Assembly: GCF_002355735.1 (NCBI RefSeq)
Contig: NZ_AP014879.1
Location: forward strand, 2,387,501-2,451,500
Origin: Sulfuricaulis limicola
GTDB taxonomy: Bacteria; Pseudomonadota; Gammaproteobacteria; Acidiferrobacterales; Sulfurifustaceae
DNA length: 64,000 bases
Reading direction: 5' to 3'
How positions within the stretch are numbered: the first letter of the stretch is position 1; each line of letters starts with the position of its first letter. A model generated the notes under the pieces. It made no database searches. It saw only the letters and a list, made by a program, of their open reading frames with translations, and had not been told where the DNA came from. The position numbers and the translations under genes were made by a program. Positions 43,155 to 52,150 of the stretch are shown piece by piece.

Positions 43155-45235
43155 GTCACCACCCACAGCAGCAGGATCAGCGTGAAGAAGGAATACGCCA
43201 GATAGGTGTGGATGCTGCCGGTCTGGATCATGCCGATGCGGCGCGCCGCCACCAGCACCAGGTGGCCGATCGGCTCATAGACGCGCGACCAGGAGCGGTC
43301 CAGCGCCTGCATCTGGTGACGCATGCCTTCCGTGTGCAGCGGTTGCGCGGCGTTTTTCGTTTCCTCGATCTCCTCCTTCAGGTCCCACACCGGCGCAAAG
43401 ATGCGCTGGATCGGCATGGAAAACGCGGTGCCGGTGTACTGCATGCGCGAATTGAGCGAGCCGAAACCGCAATCCCAGGCAGGGCCACGCCGGCTGTCGA
43501 CCGTGCGCTTGCGCAACAGCAGGTAACTGATCAGCGCGAATATCAGGATGCCTAACAGCACCAGCGGCGCGGAGAAGGAAGCGACCTTGGGCGAGATCGG
43601 CGTGAGCCAGAGCCAGCCCTGCGCGGTGGCGCTGGGCGGCCCGGCCCCGAGGAGCATGTTCGGGATGGCATCGATAACGCTGATGACGGTCGAGGGAAAG
43701 ATTCCGAAAAGCACGCACAGCACCGCCAGCAGTCCCATGGCGGCACGCATGCCGACATCGACTTCCTGCGCGCGTGCCGCGTGGCGGCTGCGCGCCTGCC
43801 CCAGGAAGGCGACGCCGTAGACCTTGACGAAGCAGGCGGCCGCCAGCGCGGCCGACAGCGCCAGCACCGCCGCCGCCACCGGAATGATGCTGCGCAATAC
43901 GCCGCTCGCGAGCACCGGCGCCTGCAGGGCGGTCTGGAACGTCAGCCATTCGGAAACAAAACCATTGAGCAGCGGAATGCCGGAAATGGACATCGCCCCG
44001 ATCAGGAAAAACACCGCCGTTTGCGGCATGCGCCGGATCAGGCCACCCAGGTTGTTCAGATCGTACTCGTGCGTGGCGTGCGCGATGGCGCCGGCGCCGA
44101 GGAACAACAGGCCCTTGAACAGCGCATGGCTGAGAACGTGGTACAGCGCCGCGATCAGCCCGATCACGCCCAGGATCTTGTGGCCGGTGCCGATGAAAAT
44201 CATCGACAGGCCGAGGCCGGAGAGAATGATGCCGACGTTCTCGATCGAACTGTAGGCGAGCAGGCGCTTGAGGTTGTTGCGCAGCATCGCGTACAGCACC
44301 CCGAGCAAGGTCGAGGTCGAGCCGATGATCAGCAGCACCAGCCCCCACTGCCACTGGATGTCGCCGATCAAATCGTAGGTGACGCGGATCAGCCCGTAGA
44401 TGGCGACCTTGAGCATGACGCCGCTCATGAGCGCGGAGATATGCGACGGCGCCACCGGATGCGCCTCCGGCAGCCAGGCGTGCAACGGCACCATGCCGGC
44501 CTTCATGCCGAAGCCGAAGAAAGCGAGCGCGAAGGCGATCGAGGCCCAGGTGGCGGAGAGTTCCGCCGCGCGCATGGCGCCGAAGGTAAACCCGCCGCCG
44601 AAACCGGCGAGCACGCCGAAACCCAGCAGGATCGCCAGCCCGCCGATGTGCGCCATCAGCAGGTACAGAAACGCCGCGCGCCGGTTGGCGGCGTGCTGAT
44701 GCTGATACGCCACCAGGAAATAGCTCGACACCGACATCAGCTCCCACGAGATCATGAACACGAAGGCATCGTCCGCGAGCAGCACCAGCAGCATGCCGAG
44801 CACGAACAGGCCAGTGAACAGGCCGAGGGCCGCCAGCGCCTGGCGGTTTTTCGGGTGGGTGTATTCGCGCAGGTAGCCGGGGGCGAACAGGCTGATCGCA
44901 AACACCAGCAAGCCGACCACGGCGAAGAAGAATCCGGAAAGCGGATCGAGCCGCAGGTGCCATTTGAGCCACGGCAGGCCGAGCGCCAGCAGGTCCGTCG
45001 TGGGCGCCTCGTCGATCAGGGCCCAGGCGCCGGCGAAAACTGCGAACACGCCGCACATGCCGAGCAGGATGGAGGAGCCGTAACGCAGCAGGCCGGGATA
45101 ACGGTCGGCGCCCAGTGCCAGGACACCGGAGGCCAAAGCGCTGGCCAGGGCCAGATAGGCAAAAATCAGGGGCGACAAGCTGTTTGAACCTGTTGGACGG
45201 CGCGGATGCCCATGCGGGTGGCCGCTGCCTGTCAC
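43151..45235 (-). CDS. Ehr-type complex, HyfB-like antiporter membrane subunit
   Basis: The first gene of the operon. The 694-aa antiporter-like protein of the NuoL family has about sixteen helices. Motifs include MISWELMSVSSYFLVAYQHQ, GMKAGMVPLHAWLPEAHPVA and LLAYSSIENVGIILSGLG. The GTG start at 45235 lacks a clear ribosome site; a TTG at 45178 would drop 19 polar residues and is a serious alternative. Confidence 0.87.
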   Translation of the reverse strand: MTGSGHPHGHPRRPTGSNSLSPLIFAYLALASALASGVLALGADRYPGLLRYGSSILLGMCGVFAVFAGAWALIDEAPTTDLLALGLPWLKWHLRLDPLSGFFFAVVGLLVFAISLFAPGYLREYTHPKNRQALAALGLFTGLFVLGMLLVLLADDAFVFMISWELMSVSSYFLVAYQHQHAANRRAAFLYLLMAHIGGLAILLGFGVLAGFGGGFTFGAMRAAELSATWASIAFALAFFGFGMKAGMVPLHAWLPEAHPVAPSHISALMSGVMLKVAIYGLIRVTYDLIGDIQWQWGLVLLIIGSTSTLLGVLYAMLRNNLKRLLAYSSIENVGIILSGLGLSMIFIGTGHKILGVIGLIAALYHVLSHALFKGLLFLGAGAIAHATHEYDLNNLGGLIRRMPQTAVFFLIGAMSISGIPLLNGFVSEWLTFQTALQAPVLASGVLRSIIPVAAAVLALSAALAAACFVKVYGVAFLGQARSRHAARAQEVDVGMRAAMGLLAVLCVLFGIFPSTVISVIDAIPNMLLGAGPPSATAQGWLWLTPISPKVASFSAPLVLLGILIFALISYLLLRKRTVDSRRGPAWDCGFGSLNSRMQYTGTAFSMPIQRIFAPVWDLKEEIEETKNAAQPLHTEGMRHQMQALDRSWSRVYEPIGHLVLVAARRIGMIQTGSIHTYLAYSFFTLILLLWVVT

Positions 45236-45275
45236 TATTAGTAGTTAGTTGCTCAGGTCGGGGAAAGCGCCGTTG

Positions 45276-45304
45276 ATGCTAGAGCCTGGGTTGGGAAAAT
45301 TCAA
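45276..45304 (-). promoter_or_regulatory. Predicted promoter of the Ehr-carbonic anhydrase operon
   Basis: On the minus strand TTGAAT (45304-45299) and TAGCAT (45281-45276) are 17 bases apart, each matching four of six consensus positions. Transcription would start about 34 bases before the GTG at 45235. This is the only reasonable pair in the 188-base gap between the HD-GYP gene and the operon. Confidence 0.4.
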
Positions 45305-45423
45305 GCAGTGCCGGTAAAAACGCGATCGATGGCACGCTGTCGCAAACCCGGGCCAGGGTGAAGTCAGGCGGGGTCCGGTCCGGAGCGCCTGCCGGATACC
45401 CGGAAGCGGCGATCGCCGCCGGC

Positions 45424-46713
45424 TCAGGCGGCGCCCGTCAGGGGCAGGTAACGGGAGGGATCGATGCCGCACTCGGCGGGATCGAGCACGCGCTCGATTT
45501 CGCAGGCACGCCCATCGGGATTCTTGCGGCCGGCGAGACTGACGACCGGCATGTCGGGATACGGCGACTTGTCGGCGCGCTGCACCAGCACCACGCGCGG
45601 TTTCAGCCGCTGCGTGCGGTTGAGCGCCGCCACCACGCCGATCTCGCCGGTGTTGAGCTCGACCACGCTGCCGATCGGATAGATGCCGAGGCACTGGATG
45701 AATTTCTCGGTCAGTTCCGGGTGGAACAGGGTGCCACGCCCCTCGTACAGCTTCTTCATGGCCGCATGCGCCGTGATGCCGGCGCGATACACGCGGTCGC
45801 TGGTAACGGCATCATAGAAATCGAGAACGCCGGCGATCATGCCGAAAGTTCCGATGGTGTCGCCCCTGAGGTGGTCGCCGTAACCGCTGCCGTCGTAACG
45901 CTCGTGGTGCCGCCGCGCGACTTCCAGCGCCATGGTCGGAACCTGGCTGGCCTTTTCGAGTATCTCGATGCCCCACGGCACGTGCTGGCGCACCAGCGCG
46001 AATTCGTCGCCCGTGAGCGCCGCCGGCTTGTTGAGGATCTCGCTCGGAATCTTCATCTTGCCGACGTCGAGCAGCAGCGCGCCGAGACCCAGCATCTCGA
46101 GTTCCGCGGGCGTCAGGCCCAGCTGGCGCCCGAACACCAGCGACAGGATGGCCACGCGCAGACTGTGCTGCGCGGTATATTCGTCCTTGTTCTTGAGCTG
46201 CGCGAAGCAGGTCAGGGCGTCGGGATTGCGCAACGCGCTCTGCACCATGTGGCTGATGGTCTGGCGCGCGCCCGGCACGTCGAGGCTGCGGCCGAATTTC
46301 GCCTCCCACATCAGATCCTGGATCAACTGGCAGGCCCCGGCGTGGATATCCTTGATGTTCCGGATTTCCTCCTCGAGCGTGGTCTCGTCCGCATACACGG
46401 AACGGGCGCCGGGATGATTGTTGAGCTTCAGCATTTCCTGTTCTATCGAAATCGCGGGCTTCATCCCGGAAGCCAAATCCGCCGTGGTCTTGAGCAACTC
46501 GGGCCGGGCAGGCGCGCGCTTCGCGAGCGCCATGCCTTCGGCATCGTTGGCGATGATGAAGACCGTGCGGCAGTACTGCTGCAGCGTCTTCAGCTCCTCA
46601 TCCGTGCGGATCTCGAAGCCCTGGAACATGAACGGCGTCTCGCGCCACGGGCGGTCGAGCTCGCAGACGTACATCCCGATCCTGAGCTGCTGTGTGTCAA
46701 TCCTGACGATCAT
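45424..46713 (-). CDS. HD-GYP-type protein with DUF3391 and altered signature residues
   Basis: A 429-aa cytoplasmic protein. Residues about 1-130 are DUF3391 (MIVRIDTQQLRIGMYVCELD); residues about 170-400 are an HD-GYP domain, whose active members hydrolyse cyclic-di-GMP. The expected LLHDIGK reads LLLDVGK, so the His of the HD pair is Leu. GYP reads GYG in HHERYDGSGYGDHL. Other His ligands (AQHSLRVA, RQHVPWG, HHE) remain. Activity may be reduced, or the protein may act as a c-di-GMP receptor. Confidence 0.9.
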   Translation of the reverse strand: MIVRIDTQQLRIGMYVCELDRPWRETPFMFQGFEIRTDEELKTLQQYCRTVFIIANDAEGMALAKRAPARPELLKTTADLASGMKPAISIEQEMLKLNNHPGARSVYADETTLEEEIRNIKDIHAGACQLIQDLMWEAKFGRSLDVPGARQTISHMVQSALRNPDALTCFAQLKNKDEYTAQHSLRVAILSLVFGRQLGLTPAELEMLGLGALLLDVGKMKIPSEILNKPAALTGDEFALVRQHVPWGIEILEKASQVPTMALEVARRHHERYDGSGYGDHLRGDTIGTFGMIAGVLDFYDAVTSDRVYRAGITAHAAMKKLYEGRGTLFHPELTEKFIQCLGIYPIGSVVELNTGEIGVVAALNRTQRLKPRVVLVQRADKSPYPDMPVVSLAGRKNPDGRACEIERVLDPAECGIDPSRYLPLTGAA

Positions 46714-47017
46714 CCTGGTTCCATTGCGCCCTTATGGCCGCTTCGTCTACGCGCCGGTTCGACTTCGACCGACACCCCGGCACCCCGAACTGGTCCGGAT
46801 ACTGTAAATCTGTGCAAAAATCATACCGATCAAGCGATTATCACTGGGGGGGGTAAGCATGGGTAGCCAGGAAAGATGGGGCGGCAAAAATGCGGAACAT
46901 GGGGAAAATATGGGGGCCTGATGCCGTTTTTCAGTAATCGGGGGCGAAAAGCGAGCGACACCTCCAGGGGTTGATTGTGCGCTGTCACCGGAACATGCTT
47001 GGAAAAGGCAAGCACGC
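46714..47017. other. Intergenic region between divergent HD-GYP and membrane-protein genes
   Basis: About 300 bases between divergent start codons, which should hold promoters for both directions. GGGGGGG at about 46847 interrupts an otherwise ordinary stretch. I found no hairpin terminator, tRNA or convincing reading frame. Confidence 0.5.
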
Positions 47018-47644
47018 ATGCGGAAATTCATCGTTATCATCACCCTGCTCTACACGGCCGCGGCGGTCGCCGCGCTCGGTTTCATTTCCAGCTGGTTTCG
47101 CGAGGGGTTGGTGCTCGGGGAATCGGCCATCGTGACGACGCTGGCAATCAGCGTTCCTGCCGCCCTGCTCATCGCCATCCTGGCCTGGTGGAAATACAAC
47201 GAGTGGCTCACCCTCCTGCTGGTCGCGGTCATTCTCGGCGCGGGCGGATACGTGATGAAACTGCATCACGACGCCTATGGCGAGTGGCTGCCGACGAACG
47301 TGAGCGCGGACACCGAAACCAGCGGAACCGCCTTGCTCAATGCCCACGGCCAGGCCATCCGCTACCACCTGGAGCTGCACAATCCTGGCACCGTCAGCCA
47401 CCGCGAATACCTGATCGTCATGCGCGACGCCCGGGAGCAGCGCATCCGCCTCCCGCTGTTCGGCGACGCGCACAGCGGTTACGTCAGCGCCAAGAACCCG
47501 GCTGACTGGATCGTGCTGCGGCCGACTACCGATGCCAACGTCTATACCGCGGAGACCGGCCAATTCCTGTTCGTCAGGAAATCCTTCACGGTCGATCTGC
47601 ACGCGGGGAAAGTGACGGCGGTGGCGGCCTTGCCGGTGCAATAA
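47018..47644 (+). CDS. Membrane protein with C-terminal soluble domain, unknown family
   Basis: A 208-aa protein not recognised by family. Three hydrophobic helices lie at about residues 4-24, 34-58 and 64-80. A soluble domain of about 125 residues follows, with strand-like segments (GTALLNAHGQAIRYHLELHN and FLFVRKSFTVDLHAGKVTAV). It stands alone between the HD-GYP and sigma factor genes. Coding quality is good throughout. Confidence 0.75.
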   Translation: MRKFIVIITLLYTAAAVAALGFISSWFREGLVLGESAIVTTLAISVPAALLIAILAWWKYNEWLTLLLVAVILGAGGYVMKLHHDAYGEWLPTNVSADTETSGTALLNAHGQAIRYHLELHNPGTVSHREYLIVMRDAREQRIRLPLFGDAHSGYVSAKNPADWIVLRPTTDANVYTAETGQFLFVRKSFTVDLHAGKVTAVAALPVQ

Positions 47645-47851
47645 AAGCCGATGGACCGCCGGTCCGTCTCCCCCGCCCCGAGGCTTGATTTCGTGCTCCC
47701 GGCGTAACATGCTTGCCGGGCGAAGAGCAAAAAAATCTGCCACATTTAGTAACTCTTTTCGTCCGCCGCATGCGCCGCCTGCATGCCTCCGGGAGAATTC
47801 GATCCGCAGCAACCACGGCATGCCTCATGCCGCCAGAGCAGGATACCGCCG

Positions 47852-49102
47852 GTGAACAACATCACGGCCAGACCGACGAGCCAGATGGTGGAAGCGCTGT
47901 ACCGCGCCGAGTCACGCCGCGTGCTCGCCACGCTTATACGCCTGCTCGGTGACTTCGAGCTTGCCGAAGAAGCGTTGCACGACGCCTTCCGCGCGGCGCT
48001 CGAGCAGTGGCCGCGCGACGGCGTGCCCGCCAACCCGCGGGCGTGGCTGGTGTCGGCCGGACGTTTCAAGGCCATCGACGGCATTCGCCGGCACGCGCGC
48101 TTCGAGGCGCTGGACGAAGATGCCGCGGAGAAAATCGCCGCGCCCGATGATCCCGCGACCTGGGGCCGCGAGGACATCGAGGACGACCGGCTGCGTTTGA
48201 TGTTCACCTGCTGCCACCCCGCCCTGCCGCCCGACGCCCAAGTGGCGCTGACGCTACGCGAGGTCTGCGGCCTCACGACCGAGGAAATTGCGCGCGCCTT
48301 CCTGACCGCGCCGCCGACGCTGGCGCAGCGCATCGTGCGCGCCAAGACCAAGATCCGCGACGCGCGCATTCCTTATGAAGTGCCGTCGCCGGAGGATCTG
48401 CCGGACCGGCTCGAAAGCGTGCTGCGCGTGATTTACCTGGTGTTCAACGAAGGCTACTCGGCCTCCTCGGGCGCGACACTGACGCGCCACGATCTCTCGG
48501 GCGAGGCGATCCGCCTCGGCCGGCTGCTGATCGAACTGCTGCCGGAGCCCGAGGCCATGGGACTCCTGGCGCTGATGCTGTTGCAGGAATCGCGGCGCGC
48601 GGCGCGCGCCTCGCCGGCCGGCGACCTGATCCTGCTCGACGAACAGGACCGCTCGCTCTGGAACCGGGAACAGATCGCGGAAGGACTGGCGCTGGTGCAA
48701 CGCGCGCTGGCTTCGCGGCATTTCGGCCCGTACACGCTGCAGGCGGCGATCGCGGCGGTGCATGCCAGTGCACCCGAGGCCGCCGCCACCGACTGGAGGC
48801 AGATTGTCGGACTGTACGACGTGCTGGCGCGGGCAGTGCCGTCACCCGTGGTCGAGCTGAACCGCGCGGTGGCGGTGGCCATGCGCGACGGTCCGGAGGC
48901 CGGCCTCGCGCTCATCGACGCGATTCTGGCGCGCGACGAGCTGGCGGATTACCACTTGGCCCATTCGGCTCGCGCCGATCTGTGCCGGCGGCTGGGCCGG
49001 GACGCGGAAGCCCGGGTTTCCTACCAGCGCGCCCTGGCCCTCGTGCAGCAGGAACCGGAACGGCGGTTTCTCGAGCGGCGGCTGGCCGCGCTGCCGGAAT
49101 AA
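47852..49102 (+). CDS. ECF42-type RNA polymerase sigma factor with C-terminal TPR-like extension
   Basis: Directs transcription of a small regulon, probably the genes that follow. The 416-aa protein is about twice the size of a usual ECF factor. Region 2 is about residues 15-80 (DFELAEEALHDAFRAALEQW), region 4 about 120-185 (LREVCGLTTEEIARAFLTAP), and a helical TPR-like domain covers about 190-416 (VYLVFNEGYSASSG-type, VVELNRAVAVAMRDGPEAGL). Long C-terminus plus YciI/DGPF neighbours is the signature of ECF group 42. Start GTG 47852 has GGA at eight bases; a later ATG at 47885 is possible. No anti-sigma factor gene is visible. Confidence 0.88.
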   Translation: MNNITARPTSQMVEALYRAESRRVLATLIRLLGDFELAEEALHDAFRAALEQWPRDGVPANPRAWLVSAGRFKAIDGIRRHARFEALDEDAAEKIAAPDDPATWGREDIEDDRLRLMFTCCHPALPPDAQVALTLREVCGLTTEEIARAFLTAPPTLAQRIVRAKTKIRDARIPYEVPSPEDLPDRLESVLRVIYLVFNEGYSASSGATLTRHDLSGEAIRLGRLLIELLPEPEAMGLLALMLLQESRRAARASPAGDLILLDEQDRSLWNREQIAEGLALVQRALASRHFGPYTLQAAIAAVHASAPEAAATDWRQIVGLYDVLARAVPSPVVELNRAVAVAMRDGPEAGLALIDAILARDELADYHLAHSARADLCRRLGRDAEARVSYQRALALVQQEPERRFLERRLAALPE

Positions 49103-49186
49103 ATCCGTCCGGCAGGCCGGGGCCGTTGTCGAATTCGGACCCCGCCGAACGACCAAGGGTACAACCAAGTGAAATTCACGGGTTTC

Positions 49187-49267
49187 TGCAGGGTGCGCAA
49201 AAGCGCAGCGTTGCGCACCGTTCGGCGCATATTCGGTGCGCTTCGCTGACGCTCAGCACACCCTGCA
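49187..49267. repeat. Hairpin repeat downstream of the sigma factor gene
   Basis: An outer 9-bp stem (TGCAGGGTG 49187-49195 with CACCCTGCA 49259-49267) encloses GGTGCGCAA/TTGCGCACC (49192-49200 and 49211-49219) and a third hairpin. The unit CACCGTTCGGCGC is shared with the palindromes at 31.8 and 63.2 kb, so it is a diverged relative. It occupies most of the 307-base gap before the first YciI gene; no promoter was clear to me in the rest. Confidence 0.65.
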
Positions 49268-49409
49268 AAAACTCCGGCGGTTGTCGATTTGGCAGCCTGC
49301 CAATCGACTACAGGCATAACCGGCCCGGAAGCTATCCCCGGAATGGGGCGTGCAAGCGGCTTGCCGTGCCTGCCGGGTTCATTGACCCGTCGATTCGAAA
49401 GGAGACGCC

Positions 49410-49778
49410 ATGAAATTTCTGTGCCTGATCTGTGCCGAGAAGGTGATGGAACAGCTGACCGAGGCGGACGCCAGGGAACAAATGCAGGAGTACGTCGAGT
49501 TTACCCGGGACGTCAAAAGGGACGGGCATTTCGTCAGCGCCAACCGGCTGAAGCCCGCCGCCACCGCCGTCACGATTCGCGTGCGCGACGGCAAGGTCTC
49601 GGCCACCGACGGCCCCTTCGCCGAGACCAAGGAACAGCTGGGCGGGTACTACGTGATCGAGGCGCGGGACATGAACGAGGCCATCCGCGTAGCCGCGAAA
49701 ATCCCGGGGGCGCGGCGCGGTTGCGTCGAGCTGCGGCCGGTCGCGGACGATCCGCAGACGCTGGCGCTCGGATTCTGA
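49410..49778 (+). CDS. YciI/DGPF family protein 1
   Basis: A 122-aa ferredoxin-fold protein of the YCII-related (DGPF) family. The name-giving motif reads [20 protein letters not shown]. The His-Asp pair of the YciI active site is not firmly placed here; function in the family is unknown. It opens the run of genes after the ECF42 factor. AAGGAGA lies eight bases before the ATG. Confidence 0.88.
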   Translation: MKFLCLICAEKVMEQLTEADAREQMQEYVEFTRDVKRDGHFVSANRLKPAATAVTIRVRDGKVSATDGPFAETKEQLGGYYVIEARDMNEAIRVAAKIPGARRGCVELRPVADDPQTLALGF

Positions 49779-49824
49779 GCCACGATTGTTTCAATTCTTG
49801 CGACGCTTGAATCAGGAGAAAACC

Positions 49825-50220
49825 ATGAAATACATCTGCCTTGGATACTACGACGAGAAACACTGGGAAACGCTGTCCGAAAACCAGCGCAACGCCTGGA
49901 TGGACGAGTGCTTCGACTACGACGACGTGCTGCGCAAGCACGGCCACTTTGCCGGCGGCGAGGCGCTGCAGGGCGCGGACAGCGCCGTCACCCTGCGTTG
50001 GAAGAACGGCAAGGCGACCGTCACCGACGGCCCCTTCGCCGAAACCAAGGAACAACTGGGCGGCATCCTGATCCTCGAGGCCGACGATCTCAACCACGCC
50101 ATCCAGCTGATGTCGAAGCACCCGGGCGTACGGAACGGGCCCTTCGAGATCCGTCCGGCCGCGGACCTCACGGAAATGGTGCAAGCCAGCGAACAGCGGC
50201 GTTCAACAGGCAAAAAATAA
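49825..50220 (+). CDS. YciI/DGPF family protein 2
   Basis: A 131-aa paralog of the previous gene, from ATG 49825 behind AGGAGA. It begins [20 protein letters not shown], and its motif is [20 protein letters not shown]. It lies 46 bases after DGPF protein 1. The upstream in-frame start at 49786 would add 13 unconserved residues. Confidence 0.88.
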   Translation: MKYICLGYYDEKHWETLSENQRNAWMDECFDYDDVLRKHGHFAGGEALQGADSAVTLRWKNGKATVTDGPFAETKEQLGGILILEADDLNHAIQLMSKHPGVRNGPFEIRPAADLTEMVQASEQRRSTGKK

Positions 50221-50248
50221 CGGATTCACGCAAGACAGGAGACACACC

Positions 50249-50665
50249 ATGAGATTCATGATCATCGTCAAAGCCACCAGGGACTCGGAAGCCGGCGTCA
50301 TGCCGGAGGAGAAACTGTTCGCCGAAATGGCGGCGTACCACGAGGAGCTGGCCAAGGCCGGCATGCTGCTCGACGGCTCCGGCCTGCAACGCAGCGCGCT
50401 CGGATGGCGCATCAAGTACGACGGCGCCAGGCGCACCGTGGTCGACGGCCCCTTCGCCGAGACCAAGGAACTGATCGCCGGCTACACGCTGATCCAGGCC
50501 AAATCGCGGGAAGAGGCGCTGGAATGGACCAGGCGCTTTCCCAATCCCGCCGGCAACGGCAAGCCATGCGAGATCGAGGTGCGGCAACTGTTCGAGCTGG
50601 AGGACTTCGGCTCGAGCGACACGCTCGACCGGTTCCGCGAAATCGGCATGGACGGGAAGAAATAG
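50249..50665 (+). CDS. YciI/DGPF family protein 3
   Basis: A 138-aa family member whose motif has drifted to [20 protein letters not shown]. It begins MRFMIIVKATRDSEAGVMPE. More divergent from the other three than they are from one another. ACAGGAGACA provides the ribosome site. Confidence 0.88.
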   Translation: MRFMIIVKATRDSEAGVMPEEKLFAEMAAYHEELAKAGMLLDGSGLQRSALGWRIKYDGARRTVVDGPFAETKELIAGYTLIQAKSREEALEWTRRFPNPAGNGKPCEIEVRQLFELEDFGSSDTLDRFREIGMDGKK

Positions 50666-50692
50666 CCGGCCCCGCCAACAGGAGAAGAAATC

Positions 50693-51106
50693 ATGCAAGT
50701 CGAACCCTATTTGTTCTTTGAAGGCCGCTGCGAGGAAGCGCTCGAGTTCTACCGCAAGGCGCTCGGTGCGGAAGTGACCATGCTCATGCGCAACAAGGAG
50801 AGCCCCGAACCCCCGCCGCCCGGCAAACTCCCGCCGGGTTCGGAAAACAAAATATTGCATTCGAGCTTCCGCCTCGGCGACACCACGCTGATGGCCTCCG
50901 ACGGTTTCTGCAGTGGCAAGCCGAGCTTCCAGGGTTTTTCGCTGACGGTGGGAGCGCCGAACGAGGCCGAGGCCAGGCGCATGTTCGCCGCGCTCGCCGA
51001 CGGCGGGCAGGTGCGGATGCCGTTGTCGAAGACCTTCTTCTCCCCCTGCTTCGGCATGGTCGCCGACCGCTTCGGCGTGGCGTGGATGATCATGGTGCCC
51101 GCCTGA
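50693..51106 (+). CDS. PhnB-like VOC protein 1
   Basis: A 137-aa protein of the PhnB/3-demethylubiquinone methyltransferase-like VOC family. VEPYLFFEGRCEEALEFYRK, LGDTTLMASDGFCSG and SPCFGMVADRFGVAWMI are the typical segments. No enzymatic activity has been clearly assigned to this subfamily. The role may be binding of small molecules; in ECF42 loci such genes are common partners. Confidence 0.87.
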   Translation: MQVEPYLFFEGRCEEALEFYRKALGAEVTMLMRNKESPEPPPPGKLPPGSENKILHSSFRLGDTTLMASDGFCSGKPSFQGFSLTVGAPNEAEARRMFAALADGGQVRMPLSKTFFSPCFGMVADRFGVAWMIMVPA

Positions 51107-51123
51107 GGGATGCGGGAGATGCC

Positions 51124-51582
51124 ATGAATCAGGCGAAACAGCACCCCACGGCCATACGTCTCACCCGCCGCTTCCGCGCGCCGCGGCGGCGCGTGTTCGA
51201 CGCCTGGCTCGATCCCGGGCTGGCGGGCCGGTGGTTGTTCGCCACCGCAACGCGCCCCATGGCACATGTCGAGATCGACGCGCGCGTTGGCGGCCGGTTC
51301 CGGCTCGCGGAGCAGCGCAACGGCGCCAGCACCGAGCATTTCGGACAGTATGTGGAGATCGTGCCGCCGCGCCGGCTGGTCTTCACCCTGCGCGAGCAGC
51401 GCCACGCCACGCGCGTGACCGTCGAGATCAACCCGCGCAGGCGCGGCTGCGAACTGCGCCTGCACCACGAAAACCTGCCGCCGGAACGCACACAGGACGC
51501 CGAAGCGCGCTGGAGCGGCATGCTTTACGGCCTCGGCGTGATGCTGGCGTCACGCCCGGGACAAACACAGGACCCGGAATAA
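51124..51582 (+). CDS. SRPBCC (AHSA1-type) protein 1
   Basis: A 152-aa START/AHSA1-like fold with a hydrophobic ligand cavity. Family features are AIRLTRRFRAPRRRVFDAWL at the N-terminus and GQYVEIVPPRRLVFT in the middle. Start ATG 51124 is taken rather than 51082, which overlaps the previous gene out of phase with its ending. The ligand is unknown. Confidence 0.85.
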   Translation: MNQAKQHPTAIRLTRRFRAPRRRVFDAWLDPGLAGRWLFATATRPMAHVEIDARVGGRFRLAEQRNGASTEHFGQYVEIVPPRRLVFTLREQRHATRVTVEINPRRRGCELRLHHENLPPERTQDAEARWSGMLYGLGVMLASRPGQTQDPE

Positions 51583-51613
51583 CCAACACCAACAAGATCA
51601 AGGAGACATCGTC

Positions 51614-52138
51614 ATGTTCAAGATAATCGCCATCGTCATCACTGTCGTGATCGCCGCCGTGCTCATTTACGCGGCCACCCTGCCCGACACGTTCCGTGTG
51701 GAACGGTCGGCCAGCATCAAGGCCCCGCCGGAGAAGATTCATCCGCTGATCAACGACCTGCGCAGCATGCAGGCCTGGTCGGCCTGGGAAAAAATCGACC
51801 CCGGGATGAAGCGCGCCCACAGCGGCGGCGCCAGCGGCGTGGGCGCGGTCTACGAGTGGGAGGGCAACAAGGACATCGGCCAGGGGCGCATGGAAATCAC
51901 CGAGTCGTCGCCGTCGCGGGTCGGCATCCGGATGGATTTCATCAAGCCGTTCGCCGCGCAGAACACCCTGGAGTTCACGCTGAAGCCCGAGGGCGACTCA
52001 ACACGGGTGACGCAGGCGATCTCCGGCCCGAGCCCCTATATCTCGAAGCTGTTCGGGCTGTTCTGCAGCATGGACAAGATGATCGGCGGGAAATTCGAGG
52101 AAAGCCTGGCGGCGCTGAAAACCGCCGCCGAGAAATAA
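51614..52138 (+). CDS. SRPBCC protein 2, membrane anchored
   Basis: A 174-aa protein with an N-terminal membrane helix at about residues 3-22, followed by a polyketide-cyclase/SRPBCC domain (FRVERSASIKAPPEKIHPLI, SAWEKIDPGMKRAHSGG). Presumably exposes its ligand-binding domain outside the membrane. AAGGAGACA precedes the ATG. Confidence 0.85.
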   Translation: MFKIIAIVITVVIAAVLIYAATLPDTFRVERSASIKAPPEKIHPLINDLRSMQAWSAWEKIDPGMKRAHSGGASGVGAVYEWEGNKDIGQGRMEITESSPSRVGIRMDFIKPFAAQNTLEFTLKPEGDSTRVTQAISGPSPYISKLFGLFCSMDKMIGGKFEESLAALKTAAEK

Positions 52139-52150
52139 GGAGCTGGCGCC

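Noticed and set aside
43275-45187. Long alternative frames on both strands across the HyfB-like gene
   Set aside because: Third-position GC produces long open frames; none shows the membrane-helix pattern of the real gene.
47746-47880. A minus-strand frame of about 44 codons with a hydrophobic stretch and a Cys-rich tail beside the sigma factor start
   Set aside because: It has no ribosome site and overlaps the sigma factor's start region. It could be real, but I could not support it.
49786-49824. Upstream extension of DGPF protein 2 to an earlier start
   Set aside because: The extension lacks family similarity, while ATG 49825 has AGGAGA at the correct distance.
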